64,000 nt of DNA, from the NCBI GenBank assembly GCA_963771505.1, contig CAVYTO010000002.1, forward strand, positions 806,001 to 870,000, given 5' to 3'. The notes beneath the pieces were generated by a model. It did not search any database, had not been told where the DNA came from, and saw only the letters and a list, made by a program, of their open reading frames with translations. How positions within the stretch are numbered: the stretch's first letter is position 1; each line of letters starts with the position of its first letter. Of this stretch, positions 41,175 to 50,714 are shown piece by piece. Source of the DNA: JAJPHW01 sp963771505. Its GTDB lineage: Bacteria; Acidobacteriota; Terriglobia; Terriglobales; Acidobacteriaceae. Made by a program: the position numbers and the translations under genes.

Positions 41175-42551
41175 ATGGCTTCTCCAGCAGTGGATTTCGC
41201 CCGTTCCAATAAGCAGCGCTTTTTAAACGAATTGAAAGATCTGCTCCGCATACCGAGTGTGAGCACGGCACCCGAGCATAAAAAAGATGTGCAACGCGCT
41301 GCGGACTTCGTGGCGGCAGACCTGCGCCGGTTGGGCATGGAAAATGTCGAGATGATTTCGACCAAGGGCCATCCGTTGATTTATGCCGACTGGCTGCATG
41401 CTCCGGGCAGACCTACAGTTCTGTGCTACGCCCATTACGACGTGCAACCGGCCGAGCCTTTGAACGAATGGATTTCTCCACCGTTCGAGCCAACGGAGCG
41501 CAACAACAACATCTATGCGCGCGGAGCGGTCGACGACAAAGGCCAACTGTGGATGGAAGTGAAGGCCCTGGAGTCGCTGATGAAAGGGCACAGCGGCAAG
41601 CTGCCGCTGAACGTCAAGGTGCTCTTCGAAGGTGAAGAAGAAGTTGGCGGAGAGGCGATCTCGGAATATGTCCGCAAGCAGAAATCGAAGCTCAAAGCGG
41701 ATTTCGCGCTGGTTTGCGACACCGAACTGTTCGCACCCGACCTTCCCACGTTGTGCGTAGGATTGCGCGGTCTGGTTTACACCGAACTCGAGGCCCAGGG
41801 AGCGAAGGTTGATTTGCATTCTGGGATGTACGGCGGTGCCGCGCCCAATCCGCTGTTTGCCCTCATCGAAGTTATTAGCAAAATGAAGGATGCGAAAGGC
41901 AAAGTGCTCATCCCCGGCTTCTACAGCAAAGTGAAGCCGCCGACAGCGGCTGAGTTGAAAGCATGGAAGAAACTGCCATTCAACGAAGAACATTACCGCA
42001 AGACAGAAGTCGGATCGAAGGTGCTGACAGGCGAACCGGGATTCTCCGTGCTCTACCGGACATGGGCCCGGCCGACTCTCGAAGTGCATGGCATGCCCGG
42101 CGGGTTTGTCGCTCCGGGAGCGAAAACGGTCATCCCGGCTCGCGCCTCCGCCAAAGTTTCCATGCGCCTTGTTCCCAATCAAGACCCCGACGACATATTT
42201 AAGCGCTACACAAATTTTGTTAAAAAGCACACACCCAAGGGGATTGAGATCAAGATTAAAGAATGGAGCAAAGGCCCGGCGTGCGTCATCGGTACCGACA
42301 ATCGCTTCGTGAAGGCGTCAACCGAGGCCATGCGCGAAGTTTTCAACAAAGACACCGTGTTCATCCGCTCTGGCGGCTCGATTCCGATTGTCACCGATTT
42401 TCAGGATGTACTTAAAATTCCAAGTGTGATGATGGGCTTTGGTCTGCCGGACGACAATCTGCACGCGCCCAACGAAAAATTCCATATTCCAAATTTTCAT
42501 CGTGGCATCGAGTCGTTGTGCTTGTTTTTTGAGAAACTCGGCGAGGTTTAA
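41175..42551 (+). CDS. M20 family metallopeptidase (dipeptidase)
   Basis: 458 residues, no signal peptide, so cytoplasmic. Zinc-site segments typical of M20A/F are present: YAHYDVQPAEP (His), ARGAVDDKGQ (bridging Asp), EGEEEVGG (general base Glu and ligand), CDTELF, and a final His in LHAPNEKFHI. A dimerisation lid with DLHSGMYGGAAPNP separates the halves. The arrangement fits carnosinase-type or CNDP-like dipeptidases, which hydrolyse short peptides. AGAGGA 8 nt before 41175 decides the start over a TTG at 41151. Its stop overlaps the stop of the converging symporter gene by 4 bp. Confidence 0.92.
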   Translation: MASPAVDFARSNKQRFLNELKDLLRIPSVSTAPEHKKDVQRAADFVAADLRRLGMENVEMISTKGHPLIYADWLHAPGRPTVLCYAHYDVQPAEPLNEWISPPFEPTERNNNIYARGAVDDKGQLWMEVKALESLMKGHSGKLPLNVKVLFEGEEEVGGEAISEYVRKQKSKLKADFALVCDTELFAPDLPTLCVGLRGLVYTELEAQGAKVDLHSGMYGGAAPNPLFALIEVISKMKDAKGKVLIPGFYSKVKPPTAAELKAWKKLPFNEEHYRKTEVGSKVLTGEPGFSVLYRTWARPTLEVHGMPGGFVAPGAKTVIPARASAKVSMRLVPNQDPDDIFKRYTNFVKKHTPKGIEIKIKEWSKGPACVIGTDNRFVKASTEAMREVFNKDTVFIRSGGSIPIVTDFQDVLKIPSVMMGFGLPDDNLHAPNEKFHIPNFHRGIESLCLFFEKLGEV

Positions 42552-44011
42552 CTTCTGGGCACAGTCGATCGTTGCATCCGGCTCGCAACGTATCCCGTAA
42601 AGAACGTGGCCATCGAGCCGACCGCGACATACCAGGTGAACGGTACTTTCGTGAGCTGCCACAGATATACGTTCAGCGTGAATCCGATGAGCATTCCTGC
42701 CATCGCTCCCGATTCGGTTGCCCGGCGAGTGAGAACCCCTAGAAGAAAAACCCCGAGCAGGGCGCCGTAGGCGACTGAGGCGATTGCAAGTCCAGTTTCA
42801 ATCACCTTGCCACCGTGCCGGGCGAGAAGCGCCACCCCAAACAATATTGCCCCGCATACGACCGTAATTTTTCTTGAGAGCGACAAACGATGTTCTTCCG
42901 TTGATGTCGGGAACAAACGCGAATAAAAATCCACTACCACCGTTGAAGTAAGAGAGTTCAACGCTGCGCTCAGGTTGGACATAGCCGCCGCTAAAATAGC
43001 GGCAATCAACAGCCCGCGAACTCCTGCCGGCAGCGAATTTACGATGAATGTGGGAAAGATAACGTCGGCGCGTGCGAAGGCGGTTGCCGGCGGATAAAGC
43101 CTGTAGAAAACGAAAAGCATCGCGCCGATCGTCAGGAAAAGAGAAAACTGGCAGAACACCACAATTCCGCTGAAAAGAAGCGCAGCTTTCGATTGCAATT
43201 CGCTCTTGGCGGCAAGCAGTCGTTGCACGATCAACTGGTCGGTTCCGTGCGTCGCTGTAGTAAGGAACGCTCCCCCGATCAGGCCAGACCAGAAAGTGTA
43301 AGTCTTGGAGAAATCCCAGGAAAAATCGAACATCTGGAACTTCCCTGCCGCGCCCCCAACCGAAACGATCGTTGACCAACCTCCGGGAACGAGATGCAGG
43401 ATGGTGAAGAAACCTACCACTGTTCCGGCCACGTAAATCCCTATCTGCACAACGTCTGTCCAGATGACGGCCGCGAGGCCACCTTCGAAGGTGTAGATCA
43501 ACGTCAAGATCGTGACTACGCCGATGGCGGTTATATCGCGATGCAGATCGCTCATGCTCGAAAGCAGATTTCCCAATGCGATGCGGACGACGATGGCTAC
43601 AGCGAACACCCGCACGCCTTCGGCTGCCGTCCGGGTCAGCAGAAAAAGTCCGGCAGTCAGGGAGCGGAGCCGTTGCCCAAAGCGGCGCTCGATGAGCTGG
43701 TAAGCGGTGAATAGTTCCCCGCGAAAATAGTGCGGGATCAGCAAATAGCAGATTGCGATTCGCCCGACGATATATCCGAGCGCGAGTTGAAGAAAGCCGA
43801 AATTCTTGTCGTACGCGAGCCCAGGAACGCTGATGATCGTGAGAGTGCTGGTTTCCGCAGCCACAATCGAGAGGGAGATCGCCCACCAAGGGATGTTGCG
43901 GTCAGCGAGAAAATAATCTTTCAGAGTGCGCTGGCGTTTTCGGAAACGCAGCCCAAACGCAGTAACGGCGGCAAGGTAAACCGCGATGATCAGAATGTCG
44001 AGAGGGCCCAT
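42548..44011 (-). CDS. sodium:solute symporter (SSS family)
   Basis: 487 residues with about 13 membrane helices starting PLDILIIAVYLAAVTAFGLR. SSS hallmarks include LKDYFLADRNIPWWAISLSIVAAE with the conserved unwound first helix, TYQLIERRFG-like loop (AYQLIERRFG) and GTDQLIVQRLLAAK. Family members use sodium to import sugars, amino acids, nucleosides or carboxylates. The convergent M20 peptidase next to it could hint at peptide or amino-acid use, but this is not a shared operon. The solute is unassigned. Confidence 0.92.
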   Translation of the reverse strand: MGPLDILIIAVYLAAVTAFGLRFRKRQRTLKDYFLADRNIPWWAISLSIVAAETSTLTIISVPGLAYDKNFGFLQLALGYIVGRIAICYLLIPHYFRGELFTAYQLIERRFGQRLRSLTAGLFLLTRTAAEGVRVFAVAIVVRIALGNLLSSMSDLHRDITAIGVVTILTLIYTFEGGLAAVIWTDVVQIGIYVAGTVVGFFTILHLVPGGWSTIVSVGGAAGKFQMFDFSWDFSKTYTFWSGLIGGAFLTTATHGTDQLIVQRLLAAKSELQSKAALLFSGIVVFCQFSLFLTIGAMLFVFYRLYPPATAFARADVIFPTFIVNSLPAGVRGLLIAAILAAAMSNLSAALNSLTSTVVVDFYSRLFPTSTEEHRLSLSRKITVVCGAILFGVALLARHGGKVIETGLAIASVAYGALLGVFLLGVLTRRATESGAMAGMLIGFTLNVYLWQLTKVPFTWYVAVGSMATFFTGYVASRMQRSTVPRS

Positions 44012-44085
44012 GAGGCGCTCTACCTTCTATACACGGGCGGAAAGGACGCGGAGAATAGGCGACTAGGTTCGCAGCGCGATCATGA

Positions 44086-45081
44086 TCAGTAGGCCCAACG
44101 CAGCAATGCCGCTCCCACGGTGAATCCCGCGCCGACGGTGGCGAGCATAACGAGATCGCCTTTTTTCAATTTTCCCTGCTCAATTGCGCTGTGCATCGCT
44201 AGCGGAAGCGTACCGGCGGTGGTGTTGCCATACTCGCCGATGTTGATGATGACGCTTTCAGGACGAATACCGAGGCGCTCGCCGGAAGCAACGATGATCC
44301 GCCGATTCGCCTGATGTGGAATGAAGGCGTCGATGTCGCTGCCTTTGAGTCCGTGTCTCTCCATCAAGCGCTCGCAGAGTTCGGCGAGTTTGCGCACGGC
44401 AAATTTGAAGACTGCGCCACCATCCTGATGCACGAAATGCATTTTCTGGTCGACTGTCTCGTGCGTAGGAGGATGCAGGCTGCCACCGCCGGGCATGTAA
44501 AGCGAACTCGCGCCCGAACCGTCCACTTCATGAATGAAGTCGATCATCCCCAACTCATCTTCGGAAGGTTCAAGAATCACTGCGCCAGCGCCGTCACCGA
44601 AAATGACACACGTAGCGCGATCGCTGTAGTCGATGATCGACGACATGATGTCTGCGCCGATGACCATCACTTTTTCATGTGCCCCCGATGCAACAAACTG
44701 TGCACCGGTTTGTAAAGAGTAGAGGAACGCAGAGCACGCAGCTGACAGGTCGAATCCCCAAACCCCTTCAGCACCGAGTTTGTTCTGAACTAGACAGGCG
44801 GTCGACGGAAACAGCATGTCCGGAGTTACGGTGCCAACAATGATCGCGTCCAGGTCGCTCGCCGCGATCCCGCGCGCCTGTAAAGCCTGTTTTGCGGCCT
44901 CAACAGCCAGATCGCTGGTTGCAATTCCCTTTTCAGCGATGTGGCGCTGGCTGATTCCGGTGCGTTCCATGATCCACTGGTCCGACGTGGCCACCATTTT
45001 TTCGAGATCGGCGTTGGTGAGCAACTTCGGCGGAACGTAGGTTCCCAAGGCGCTGATCTTGACGCGTTTTAGCTGAGTCAA
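44086..45081 (-). CDS. fabH: 3-oxoacyl-ACP synthase III (FabH)
   Basis: 331 residues. The catalytic triad is C116 (LSAACSAFL), H256 (IPHQANRR) and N286 (EYGNTTAGT), with the GFDLSAAC and FGDGAGAVIL segments of FabH. It condenses acetyl-CoA or branched acyl-CoA with malonyl-ACP to start fatty-acid synthesis. The start is a TTG at 45081 with GAGGG 8 nt upstream. No other fab gene is in the window. The SRP RNA gene is just upstream on the same strand. Confidence 0.94.
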   Translation of the reverse strand: MTQLKRVKISALGTYVPPKLLTNADLEKMVATSDQWIMERTGISQRHIAEKGIATSDLAVEAAKQALQARGIAASDLDAIIVGTVTPDMLFPSTACLVQNKLGAEGVWGFDLSAACSAFLYSLQTGAQFVASGAHEKVMVIGADIMSSIIDYSDRATCVIFGDGAGAVILEPSEDELGMIDFIHEVDGSGASSLYMPGGGSLHPPTHETVDQKMHFVHQDGGAVFKFAVRKLAELCERLMERHGLKGSDIDAFIPHQANRRIIVASGERLGIRPESVIINIGEYGNTTAGTLPLAMHSAIEQGKLKKGDLVMLATVGAGFTVGAALLRWAY

Positions 45082-45198
45082 TGTCTGGACCCTCGTTAAG
45101 ATGTAAACCGCCTATCTTGAATGATTCGGCAGCGAATGTCTAACCAAATTTTGCGATTGGCTGTATGCGGCAGCGACAGGACGGAAACTGAGGTTAAG

Positions 45199-45300
45199 CC
45201 AGGCACCGGCGACCCACTGCACACGCAAGAGCTCGTTACCGTTGCTTCCTTCCGGACCTGGCGGGGTTGGCGAGAAGACGTTGCGCGGGACCGATACCTG
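45199..45300 (-). ncRNA. ffs: signal recognition particle RNA, small bacterial (4.5S) type
   Basis: On the minus strand CCAGGTCCGGAAGGAAGCAAC carries the invariant apical GGAAG tetraloop region and the symmetric loop that bind Ffh. The ends (CAGGTATCGG and CCGGTGCCTG) pair to close the long hairpin. The length of about 100 nt fits the small form without an Alu domain. The ends are estimated from pairing. The SRP receptor gene ftsY lies about 17 kb away. Confidence 0.92.
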
Positions 45301-45385
45301 ACCGCTGTAATTCTAGCATTGCGCCCGCGCAGCACCGAGGTACTCTTTACCGCTCGGCGCGAAATCGCGAACAATAGAATGAGTC

Positions 45386-47569
45386 TTGTCAACCGTGCCG
45401 AATTCTTCAACCATATCGTCGGCTGCATTCCTGGAGCGATACTTTAATTGGGCGCTCTTCGCTCTGCTGGCGATGGGGTTTTCGAGTTTACTCTTCACCG
45501 GCAGTCTGGATTTGCCGACAGCGATTCTGGTCGCGGTTGCTTTCGTCTTCCGAGGATGGCTTCTTTACCAAGATCAGAGCCTTCAAATCCCGGAGCGATG
45601 GACTGGAATTTTAACGCTCGGGTACGTGGCGTTTTATCTCGCCGACTACTTTCTGATCTCAGGCTCGTTTCTATCGTCCACGGTTCATCTCGTGTTATTT
45701 GTGATGATCGTCCGGATGTATTCTGCGCACCGCGATCGTGATTACTACTTTCTAGCAGCGCTCGCTTTCCTCGAAGTTTTGGCATCAGCGGTGCTGACCG
45801 TGGGCAGTCTGTTCCTGATCACCTTCATCGCGTTCAGCATTGCCGCCGTCGCCGTCGTGATCTTGATGGAGATGCGGTGGTCGAATGCGCGCAGTGCGGC
45901 TGACGAACGAGCCAGCCAAACTCCGGCTGAAACTCGATCATTAGCTCACTTGCTGGCGGGAATTGCTCCGGCATTCGTTTTTCTCACCTTGCTTGCCGCC
46001 AGCTTTATCTTCGTCATCCTGCCTCGCAATTCGTCCGGCTATTTGTCCGCGTACGCGGCCACCAGCGATTTCTCAACCGGTTTCAGCGACAGCGTGACCC
46101 TCGGCAGAATCGGCGAAATTCAGCGGTCGAGCGCTACGGTTATGCACGTGACCATGGATGGCGCATCCCCTGGCGTTTCCGACCTGCGATGGCGCGGAGT
46201 TGCGCTGAGCCGATTTGACGGCCACACTTGGTCGAGTCCACATGACCTGCACATCGTGCCTCGGGCGCGCGATGGAAACTTCTGGCTGAGCGCCACCGGG
46301 CCTGGCGGATTTTCTGGTTGGGACACCACTCACAAGCGGCGCTATCGCGTGATTATGGAACCCGTCGGCACGAACGTTTTCTTCCTGCTGGCGACCGCCG
46401 AATCGCTGGAAGGAGACTATCGGCTCGTCGCTGCCGATGACACCGGGGCAGTGTTTAATCTCGACGCCCAGCACGCTCTCCGAACTTATTGGGGAGTTTC
46501 GGATTTGTCGCAACCTTCCCACGTAAAGCTTCAGACGGCTTCTGATCCCTACCCTGCCGGAATTCTTGAAGAAAATCTACAGTTGCCCCCGCTCGACGGG
46601 CGTATAGCGCATCTCGCACAACAGGTTTCGCGGAGCGAGTCGACCAACTTCGATAAAGCCGCTGCGATTGAAACTTATCTTCGCACGCACTTCGGCTACA
46701 GCCTGCAACTCTCGAAAACGCCTCCTGCGGACCCTCTGTCGGAATTTCTGTTCGAGCGCAAGCAGGGTCATTGCGAATATTTCGCGTCGGCCATGGCCGT
46801 CATGCTGCGCACTCTAGGAATTCCTGCCCGTATCGTGAATGGCTTCCACGGAGGCGAGTACAACGATCTGACTGGACAGTACGTGGTCCGCGCCAGCGAT
46901 GCTCACTCGTGGGTTGAAGTTTATTTTCCGGGAAATGGATGGGTCACTTTCGATCCAACGCCTTCGGTAGCAGCCGATCATGCTTGGGGACGAACCGGGC
47001 TTTACCTCGATGCGGTTTCCAGCTTCTGGAGGGATTGGGTCATCGACTACGATTTGACTCATCAGGGCACTCTAGTGCGAAGCACCGCCCAACAAACGAC
47101 AAATCGATTCAACTCAGCACAGAAGTTGGCACGTTCGCTCTACGAGTCCAGTCTTCAACATGCGAGAGATTTCGCGGCGGGCTACAAGCGAAATCCGCTT
47201 CGCTCGATCAGGATGGCGGCCTTAGGATTTGCTGTTTGCCTCCTTGCGCTGAATGGAAAGCGGCTTGGAAACGCGATCAATGCCTGGCAGCGTTCGACTC
47301 GAATGCGGCAACCGGAGCAAGCAGCGACAGCCTGGTTCCGGCGTATGACCAAAGAACTCGGACGGCGGGGATGGATCAAAAACCCAGGCGACACACCGCA
47401 GGATTTGGCGGGGAAAATAGTCGACCCTGTTCTTCGAGGTAGCGTTGAAGAATTCAACCAATGCTACGAACTAGCGCGCTTCGCTGGATCGAGCGACGAT
47501 GCCAACAGCCTCGGCCAGTTGTATGACCGAATCGCGAAGTTGTCGAAAAGAGAGATTCCGGCAAAGTGA
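45386..47569 (+). CDS. membrane transglutaminase-like protein, TgpA type (DUF3488 plus transglutaminase)
   Basis: 727 residues. About six N-terminal membrane helices (20-215) belong to the DUF3488 type. The periplasmic transglutaminase core holds the triad C463 (QGHCEYFASA), H507 (SDAHSWVEVYF) and D523 (VTFDPTP). One further membrane helix (about 608-628) leads to a C-terminal DUF4129-like cytoplasmic tail. TgpA of Pseudomonas has the same plan. Such proteins are thought to crosslink or cleave envelope peptides, but the substrate is unknown. The start is a TTG at 45386 with weak ribosome-binding context; GTG at 45395 is an alternative. Confidence 0.88.
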   Translation: MSTVPNSSTISSAAFLERYFNWALFALLAMGFSSLLFTGSLDLPTAILVAVAFVFRGWLLYQDQSLQIPERWTGILTLGYVAFYLADYFLISGSFLSSTVHLVLFVMIVRMYSAHRDRDYYFLAALAFLEVLASAVLTVGSLFLITFIAFSIAAVAVVILMEMRWSNARSAADERASQTPAETRSLAHLLAGIAPAFVFLTLLAASFIFVILPRNSSGYLSAYAATSDFSTGFSDSVTLGRIGEIQRSSATVMHVTMDGASPGVSDLRWRGVALSRFDGHTWSSPHDLHIVPRARDGNFWLSATGPGGFSGWDTTHKRRYRVIMEPVGTNVFFLLATAESLEGDYRLVAADDTGAVFNLDAQHALRTYWGVSDLSQPSHVKLQTASDPYPAGILEENLQLPPLDGRIAHLAQQVSRSESTNFDKAAAIETYLRTHFGYSLQLSKTPPADPLSEFLFERKQGHCEYFASAMAVMLRTLGIPARIVNGFHGGEYNDLTGQYVVRASDAHSWVEVYFPGNGWVTFDPTPSVAADHAWGRTGLYLDAVSSFWRDWVIDYDLTHQGTLVRSTAQQTTNRFNSAQKLARSLYESSLQHARDFAAGYKRNPLRSIRMAALGFAVCLLALNGKRLGNAINAWQRSTRMRQPEQAATAWFRRMTKELGRRGWIKNPGDTPQDLAGKIVDPVLRGSVEEFNQCYELARFAGSSDDANSLGQLYDRIAKLSKREIPAK

Positions 47570-47811
47570 GAACGGAAGTCTCTCTAACTGTATAAAAATT
47601 CCATAAACAGGCGACAGCCCGGTCGCTTCCCTCTCAAAGAAAACGCAATAACCAGCTGTCGTTCAATGGTTTACAAGCTACGTACTGAGTTAGCCAAGCA
47701 TGGCACTCGCCGTGCTGAATTACAATGTGACTGCGTCAGGAGAGGCTTGGGAATTTCAGGCCGGGCCAACGAGACCGATCTCGGGCCGATGACCTCAAGG
47801 AGACCCTAAAC

Positions 47812-48543
47812 ATGACACGCACTTCGTTAGCTGTTCTGCTTGCCGCCAGCATGGCCGCCACCGTCGGATGCGCCAGCAAGAATTACGTACGCAACCAGAC
47901 CACCCCGATCATCAACAAAACCAATGAACTCGATGATCTCACGGCCAAAAACAGCAAAGATATCAAAGACGTGGACGCCCGCACTCAGGCCGGACTTCAG
48001 GCTGTAAATGCCAAGACCGATACCGTTGAGCAGAAAGCGAAAGCAGCCGGCGATCAGGCCACTCAAGCGCAGACCTTGGCCGACAACGCCACCCGTCGCG
48101 TGGACACGCTGCAAGGCACTGTGGCAAACCTCGACAACTATCATGTCGTGTCAGAAGCCTCCGTGCTGTTCGGATTCAACAAAGACGTTCTGACGAAGCA
48201 AGCGAAAGCCGACCTTGATGAACTTGCCACCAAGGTCGCAAGCACGAAGGGCTATCTGGTCGCGCTCGAAGGCGGCACGGACTCAGTTGGCGACGCGCAA
48301 TACAACTACGAACTCAGCCAACGCCGTGCACGCGCGGTCATTCAGTACCTCGCTTCGGAACATCAGATTCCTGCTTACAAGGTTTATTTGATCGGCTTGG
48401 GAAAAGATAAACCAGTGGACAGCAATAAGACTCGCGAGGGCCGCTCGAAGAACCGCCGCGTGGACGTTCGCCTCATGACGAATAGCGCGGATGCGACTCC
48501 GGCTCAACCGGCAGCAACGACGACGACATCGCCGTCGCTTTAA
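47812..48543 (+). CDS. OmpA-family peptidoglycan-binding lipoprotein (Pal-like)
   Basis: 243 residues. The signal ends in a lipobox-like ATVGC with C20. Residues about 28-105 form an Ala/Asp/Thr-rich coiled coil (DIKDVDARTQAGLQAVNAKT). The C-terminal OmpA domain (about 112-222) has LSQRRARAVIQYL and NRRVDVRL, the segments that bind diaminopimelate of peptidoglycan. It should tie the outer membrane to the wall. AAGGAG lies 9 nt before the ATG. A terminator follows, so it is likely monocistronic. The coiled coil makes it longer than a standard Pal. Confidence 0.9.
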   Translation: MTRTSLAVLLAASMAATVGCASKNYVRNQTTPIINKTNELDDLTAKNSKDIKDVDARTQAGLQAVNAKTDTVEQKAKAAGDQATQAQTLADNATRRVDTLQGTVANLDNYHVVSEASVLFGFNKDVLTKQAKADLDELATKVASTKGYLVALEGGTDSVGDAQYNYELSQRRARAVIQYLASEHQIPAYKVYLIGLGKDKPVDSNKTREGRSKNRRVDVRLMTNSADATPAQPAATTTTSPSL

Positions 48544-48574
48544 AGTTTTCTCCTCCTCCCCGGAGGACTTCGCC

Positions 48575-48613
48575 AAACAGGCTGCTTCTTAACAGAGGCG
48601 GCCTGTTTTTTGT
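48575..48613 (+). terminator. terminator of the OmpA-family lipoprotein gene
   Basis: AACAGGC pairs with GCCTGTT around a 20-nt interior and is followed by TTTTTG. It lies about 30 nt after the stop. Confidence 0.75.
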
Positions 48614-48671
48614 TTCCACCCGAGCACAAATACCGCCGTACTCGGCTGCTGCGACGGGGTAAAATCAACAG

Positions 48672-49223
48672 ATGCGAATTGTTTTGGCTGCCGTGATTCT
48701 GTCCAGCGCTTTAGCCGCCGCGCAGTCTCCGCAGCCGTTTCCCGACGAAGATAGCGGCCCCAATCAACTCCCGCCGCGATCGGATCAAGCGCCACGAGAA
48801 AGCTCAAGCCGCGATACGCGCATCGACGTCACCCCTCCGAAGAACGACAACAAGGCCCATCCAGATAGTTCGATCGACGACGAGCCGATTCAGCCAGGCG
48901 ATACCAGTGAACTGCATCCGTTCAATCCATTGCGGGCACTACGCGACGACGATGTAGGAGAGTATTACTTCAAGCTGAAGAACTACCGGGCTGCGTTGGC
49001 GCGATATCAGGATGCGTTAGCGTGGAAAGAGCGCGACGCCATTGCAACGTTCGGCATCGCCAAAAGCTATGAAAAGCTTGAAGACCCCGAACAAGCCGCG
49101 AAATACTATCAGGAATATCTGAAGATCCTGCCGAACGGACCGCTATCAAAAGATGCGCACAAGGCGCTGCAAAAACTGAAAGATGACGGCAACGTAGCTT
49201 CGCAAACTTCGGCGAAACAGTAG
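48672..49223 (+). CDS. exported TPR protein
   Basis: 183 residues with a short signal peptide (MRIVLAAVILSSALAAAQ). A disordered Pro/Asp/Ser-rich stretch (about 20-85) precedes two to three TPR units (VGEYYFKLKNYRAALARYQD, ATFGIAKSYEKLEDPEQAAK). The short TPR array after a signal peptide recalls BamD/YbgF-like periplasmic adaptor proteins, and the Pal-like gene lies directly upstream, as YbgF does in Tol-Pal clusters. This assignment is tentative because the usual YbgF coiled coil is missing. Confidence 0.75.
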   Translation: MRIVLAAVILSSALAAAQSPQPFPDEDSGPNQLPPRSDQAPRESSSRDTRIDVTPPKNDNKAHPDSSIDDEPIQPGDTSELHPFNPLRALRDDDVGEYYFKLKNYRAALARYQDALAWKERDAIATFGIAKSYEKLEDPEQAAKYYQEYLKILPNGPLSKDAHKALQKLKDDGNVASQTSAKQ

Positions 49224-49228
49224 CGAGT

Positions 49229-49852
49229 TTATTTTTCCACGCGGATGAATTCCCCGGTGGTGGCGTTTACGGCCACGCGAAGTTTGGCTTCATCTCGCGT
49301 CGCGCCATAAATGACGTGCCAGATCAATTGGTTCGCGTTGCGATCCCAATCGAGGACGTAAAACACTGGAGTGTCTTTGGCGCCTGCCAGCAATTTTTCG
49401 CCGCCATGTTTCGTCCCCACTTCAAGCGCCTTATCGGAATCTACCTTGAGGAACGCGATGTCGAAAACCTGCGTTGACGAGTTGCCGGGGTTGTAGGAGT
49501 CTTCCGTTCCGGGATTCACGCCGCGGACGATCTGAGAATCGTCGGAATCTACTCCAGACCAAACAAAAGGCTTCGCGCTACGTTGCGTGGGCGACGCGAA
49601 CGAGCCTCGCCAGGAAACCGATTTGCCGTCCTGGCCGTTGAAATCCTTGGTGGGCGTCGATTCTAGTTGAAAGGCCTGCGCGTCGCGTGCCCATCCGTGT
49701 GCGGCAATGTACATTTGCTGAAACGCGTATCGTCCGGTCACAGGTTCTGGCGGCTTTGGCTGCGGCTTCTCCACCGGTTGTTTGGATGTGCAGGCGGTAA
49801 CAGCCGCGAGCCCGATGCTCAAGACTAAAAGCCTGAATGCGTGCGTCTTCAT
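49229..49852 (-). CDS. lipoprotein of unknown function with PepSY-like C-terminus
   Basis: 207 residues from the ATG at 49852 (AAGGGA 7 nt upstream). A lipobox TAC (LAAVTAC) lies at about residue 21, followed by a Pro/Lys linker. The rest is beta-rich, ending AKLRVAVNATTGEFIRVEK, which resembles the last strand of PepSY-type domains. Its stop lies 5 bp from the converging TPR gene stop. No function can be given. Confidence 0.72.
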   Translation of the reverse strand: MKTHAFRLLVLSIGLAAVTACTSKQPVEKPQPKPPEPVTGRYAFQQMYIAAHGWARDAQAFQLESTPTKDFNGQDGKSVSWRGSFASPTQRSAKPFVWSGVDSDDSQIVRGVNPGTEDSYNPGNSSTQVFDIAFLKVDSDKALEVGTKHGGEKLLAGAKDTPVFYVLDWDRNANQLIWHVIYGATRDEAKLRVAVNATTGEFIRVEK

Positions 49853-49970
49853 GCCTGAATCCCTTCCCGATTGCGGTTTCACAATGCACGCGGCAAATAT
49901 TTTGCCACTTGCTTTGGCCTTAGCGCAGGGTTCATTCTACCCAAGAAGCGAAACCTCGGAGAGATTTCTC

Positions 49971-50489
49971 ATGGACCAGCACCTACAGCGGCTACAGTCG
50001 GCTCTTAGCGTCGCTCTCTCTGGACTCAGCGATGAGCAAGTTGGTCACCGGCCGGAGGGAAAGTGGAACATCGCGGAAATCGCCGAACATCTGTCGCTCT
50101 CCTACACCGGAACCACCAAGGGATTTGACCGATGCTTTGCCGCCGGCAGTCCGTTGGCCAGACAGTCTTCAACGCGAGACCGCCTTGCGACTTTCCTCGT
50201 GTGTGACCTGGGATATCTACCGGAAGGCCGCACCGCTCCGGTCAACACTCGCCCCAGCGGAATTTTTGCGGACATGAGCCCAGAAGCCATTCGAACTCGG
50301 CTGAAAGAAAGTCTGGATGCGCTAGATGCAGCGATCTCCCGATGCGAGGAAAGGTACGGCAAAGGCAAACGGCTGCTAGATCATCCCGTGATTGGGCCAC
50401 TGACCGCAGCCCAGTGGCGCAAGTTTCACTGGATCCACGGACGTCATCACATTAAGCAGATTGAGCGAATGAAGGGGATGCAGTTCTAG
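49971..50489 (+). CDS. DinB-like (DUF1569-type) protein
   Basis: 172 residues. WNIAEIAEHLSLSY near the N-terminus and KFHWIHGRHHIKQIERMK at the C-terminus supply the His residues of the DinB fold. The start at 49971 is chosen because GGAGAG lies 7 nt upstream. Earlier in-frame starts run into the divergent lipoprotein gene. It may be a thiol-dependent metal enzyme. Its sequence differs clearly from the DinB protein at 40552, so it is not a recent copy. Confidence 0.8.
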   Translation: MDQHLQRLQSALSVALSGLSDEQVGHRPEGKWNIAEIAEHLSLSYTGTTKGFDRCFAAGSPLARQSSTRDRLATFLVCDLGYLPEGRTAPVNTRPSGIFADMSPEAIRTRLKESLDALDAAISRCEERYGKGKRLLDHPVIGPLTAAQWRKFHWIHGRHHIKQIERMKGMQF

Positions 50490-50640
50490 CCGTTATCGCA
50501 ATCGAGTTCCGGTCGTCGTAGACGCCTGCGATCGCACCTGAATGGTTGATAGCCACCGGACCCGTGTATTGGGAATTGAGGACATCACAGCGGAATTGAA
50601 GTGAAGCAGCGGGGGGGCAAACGCACGACACTCGCGCGTC
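50490..50640 (-). pseudogene. possible fragment of a HAF-repeat exported protein
   Basis: The minus strand reads YTGPVAINHSGAIAGVYDDR, which matches the INxxGxIxGxYxD repeats of HAF-type proteins common in Acidobacteria. There is no start, signal peptide or further repeat around it. Most likely it is a leftover of a deleted gene. Confidence 0.3.
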
Positions 50641-50714
50641 GCCCCAGGACACATTCGGCCTCGCCCAGACAATGCTTCTGAGACGAATTCTATTCGTCAA
50701 GACGACAGGCCTGA

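Noticed and set aside
41223..42230. 335-codon minus-strand frame inside the M20 peptidase gene
   Set aside because: The plus strand has all zinc-site motifs; the minus frame is a shadow of codon bias.
42798..43889. 363-codon minus-strand frame within the symporter gene
   Set aside because: Same strand but another frame of the SSS gene; the translation is Arg/Ser-rich and has no membrane helices.
45121..45447. open frames across the region between fabH and the transglutaminase gene
   Set aside because: They run through the SRP RNA hairpin, which explains the conservation-like sequence.
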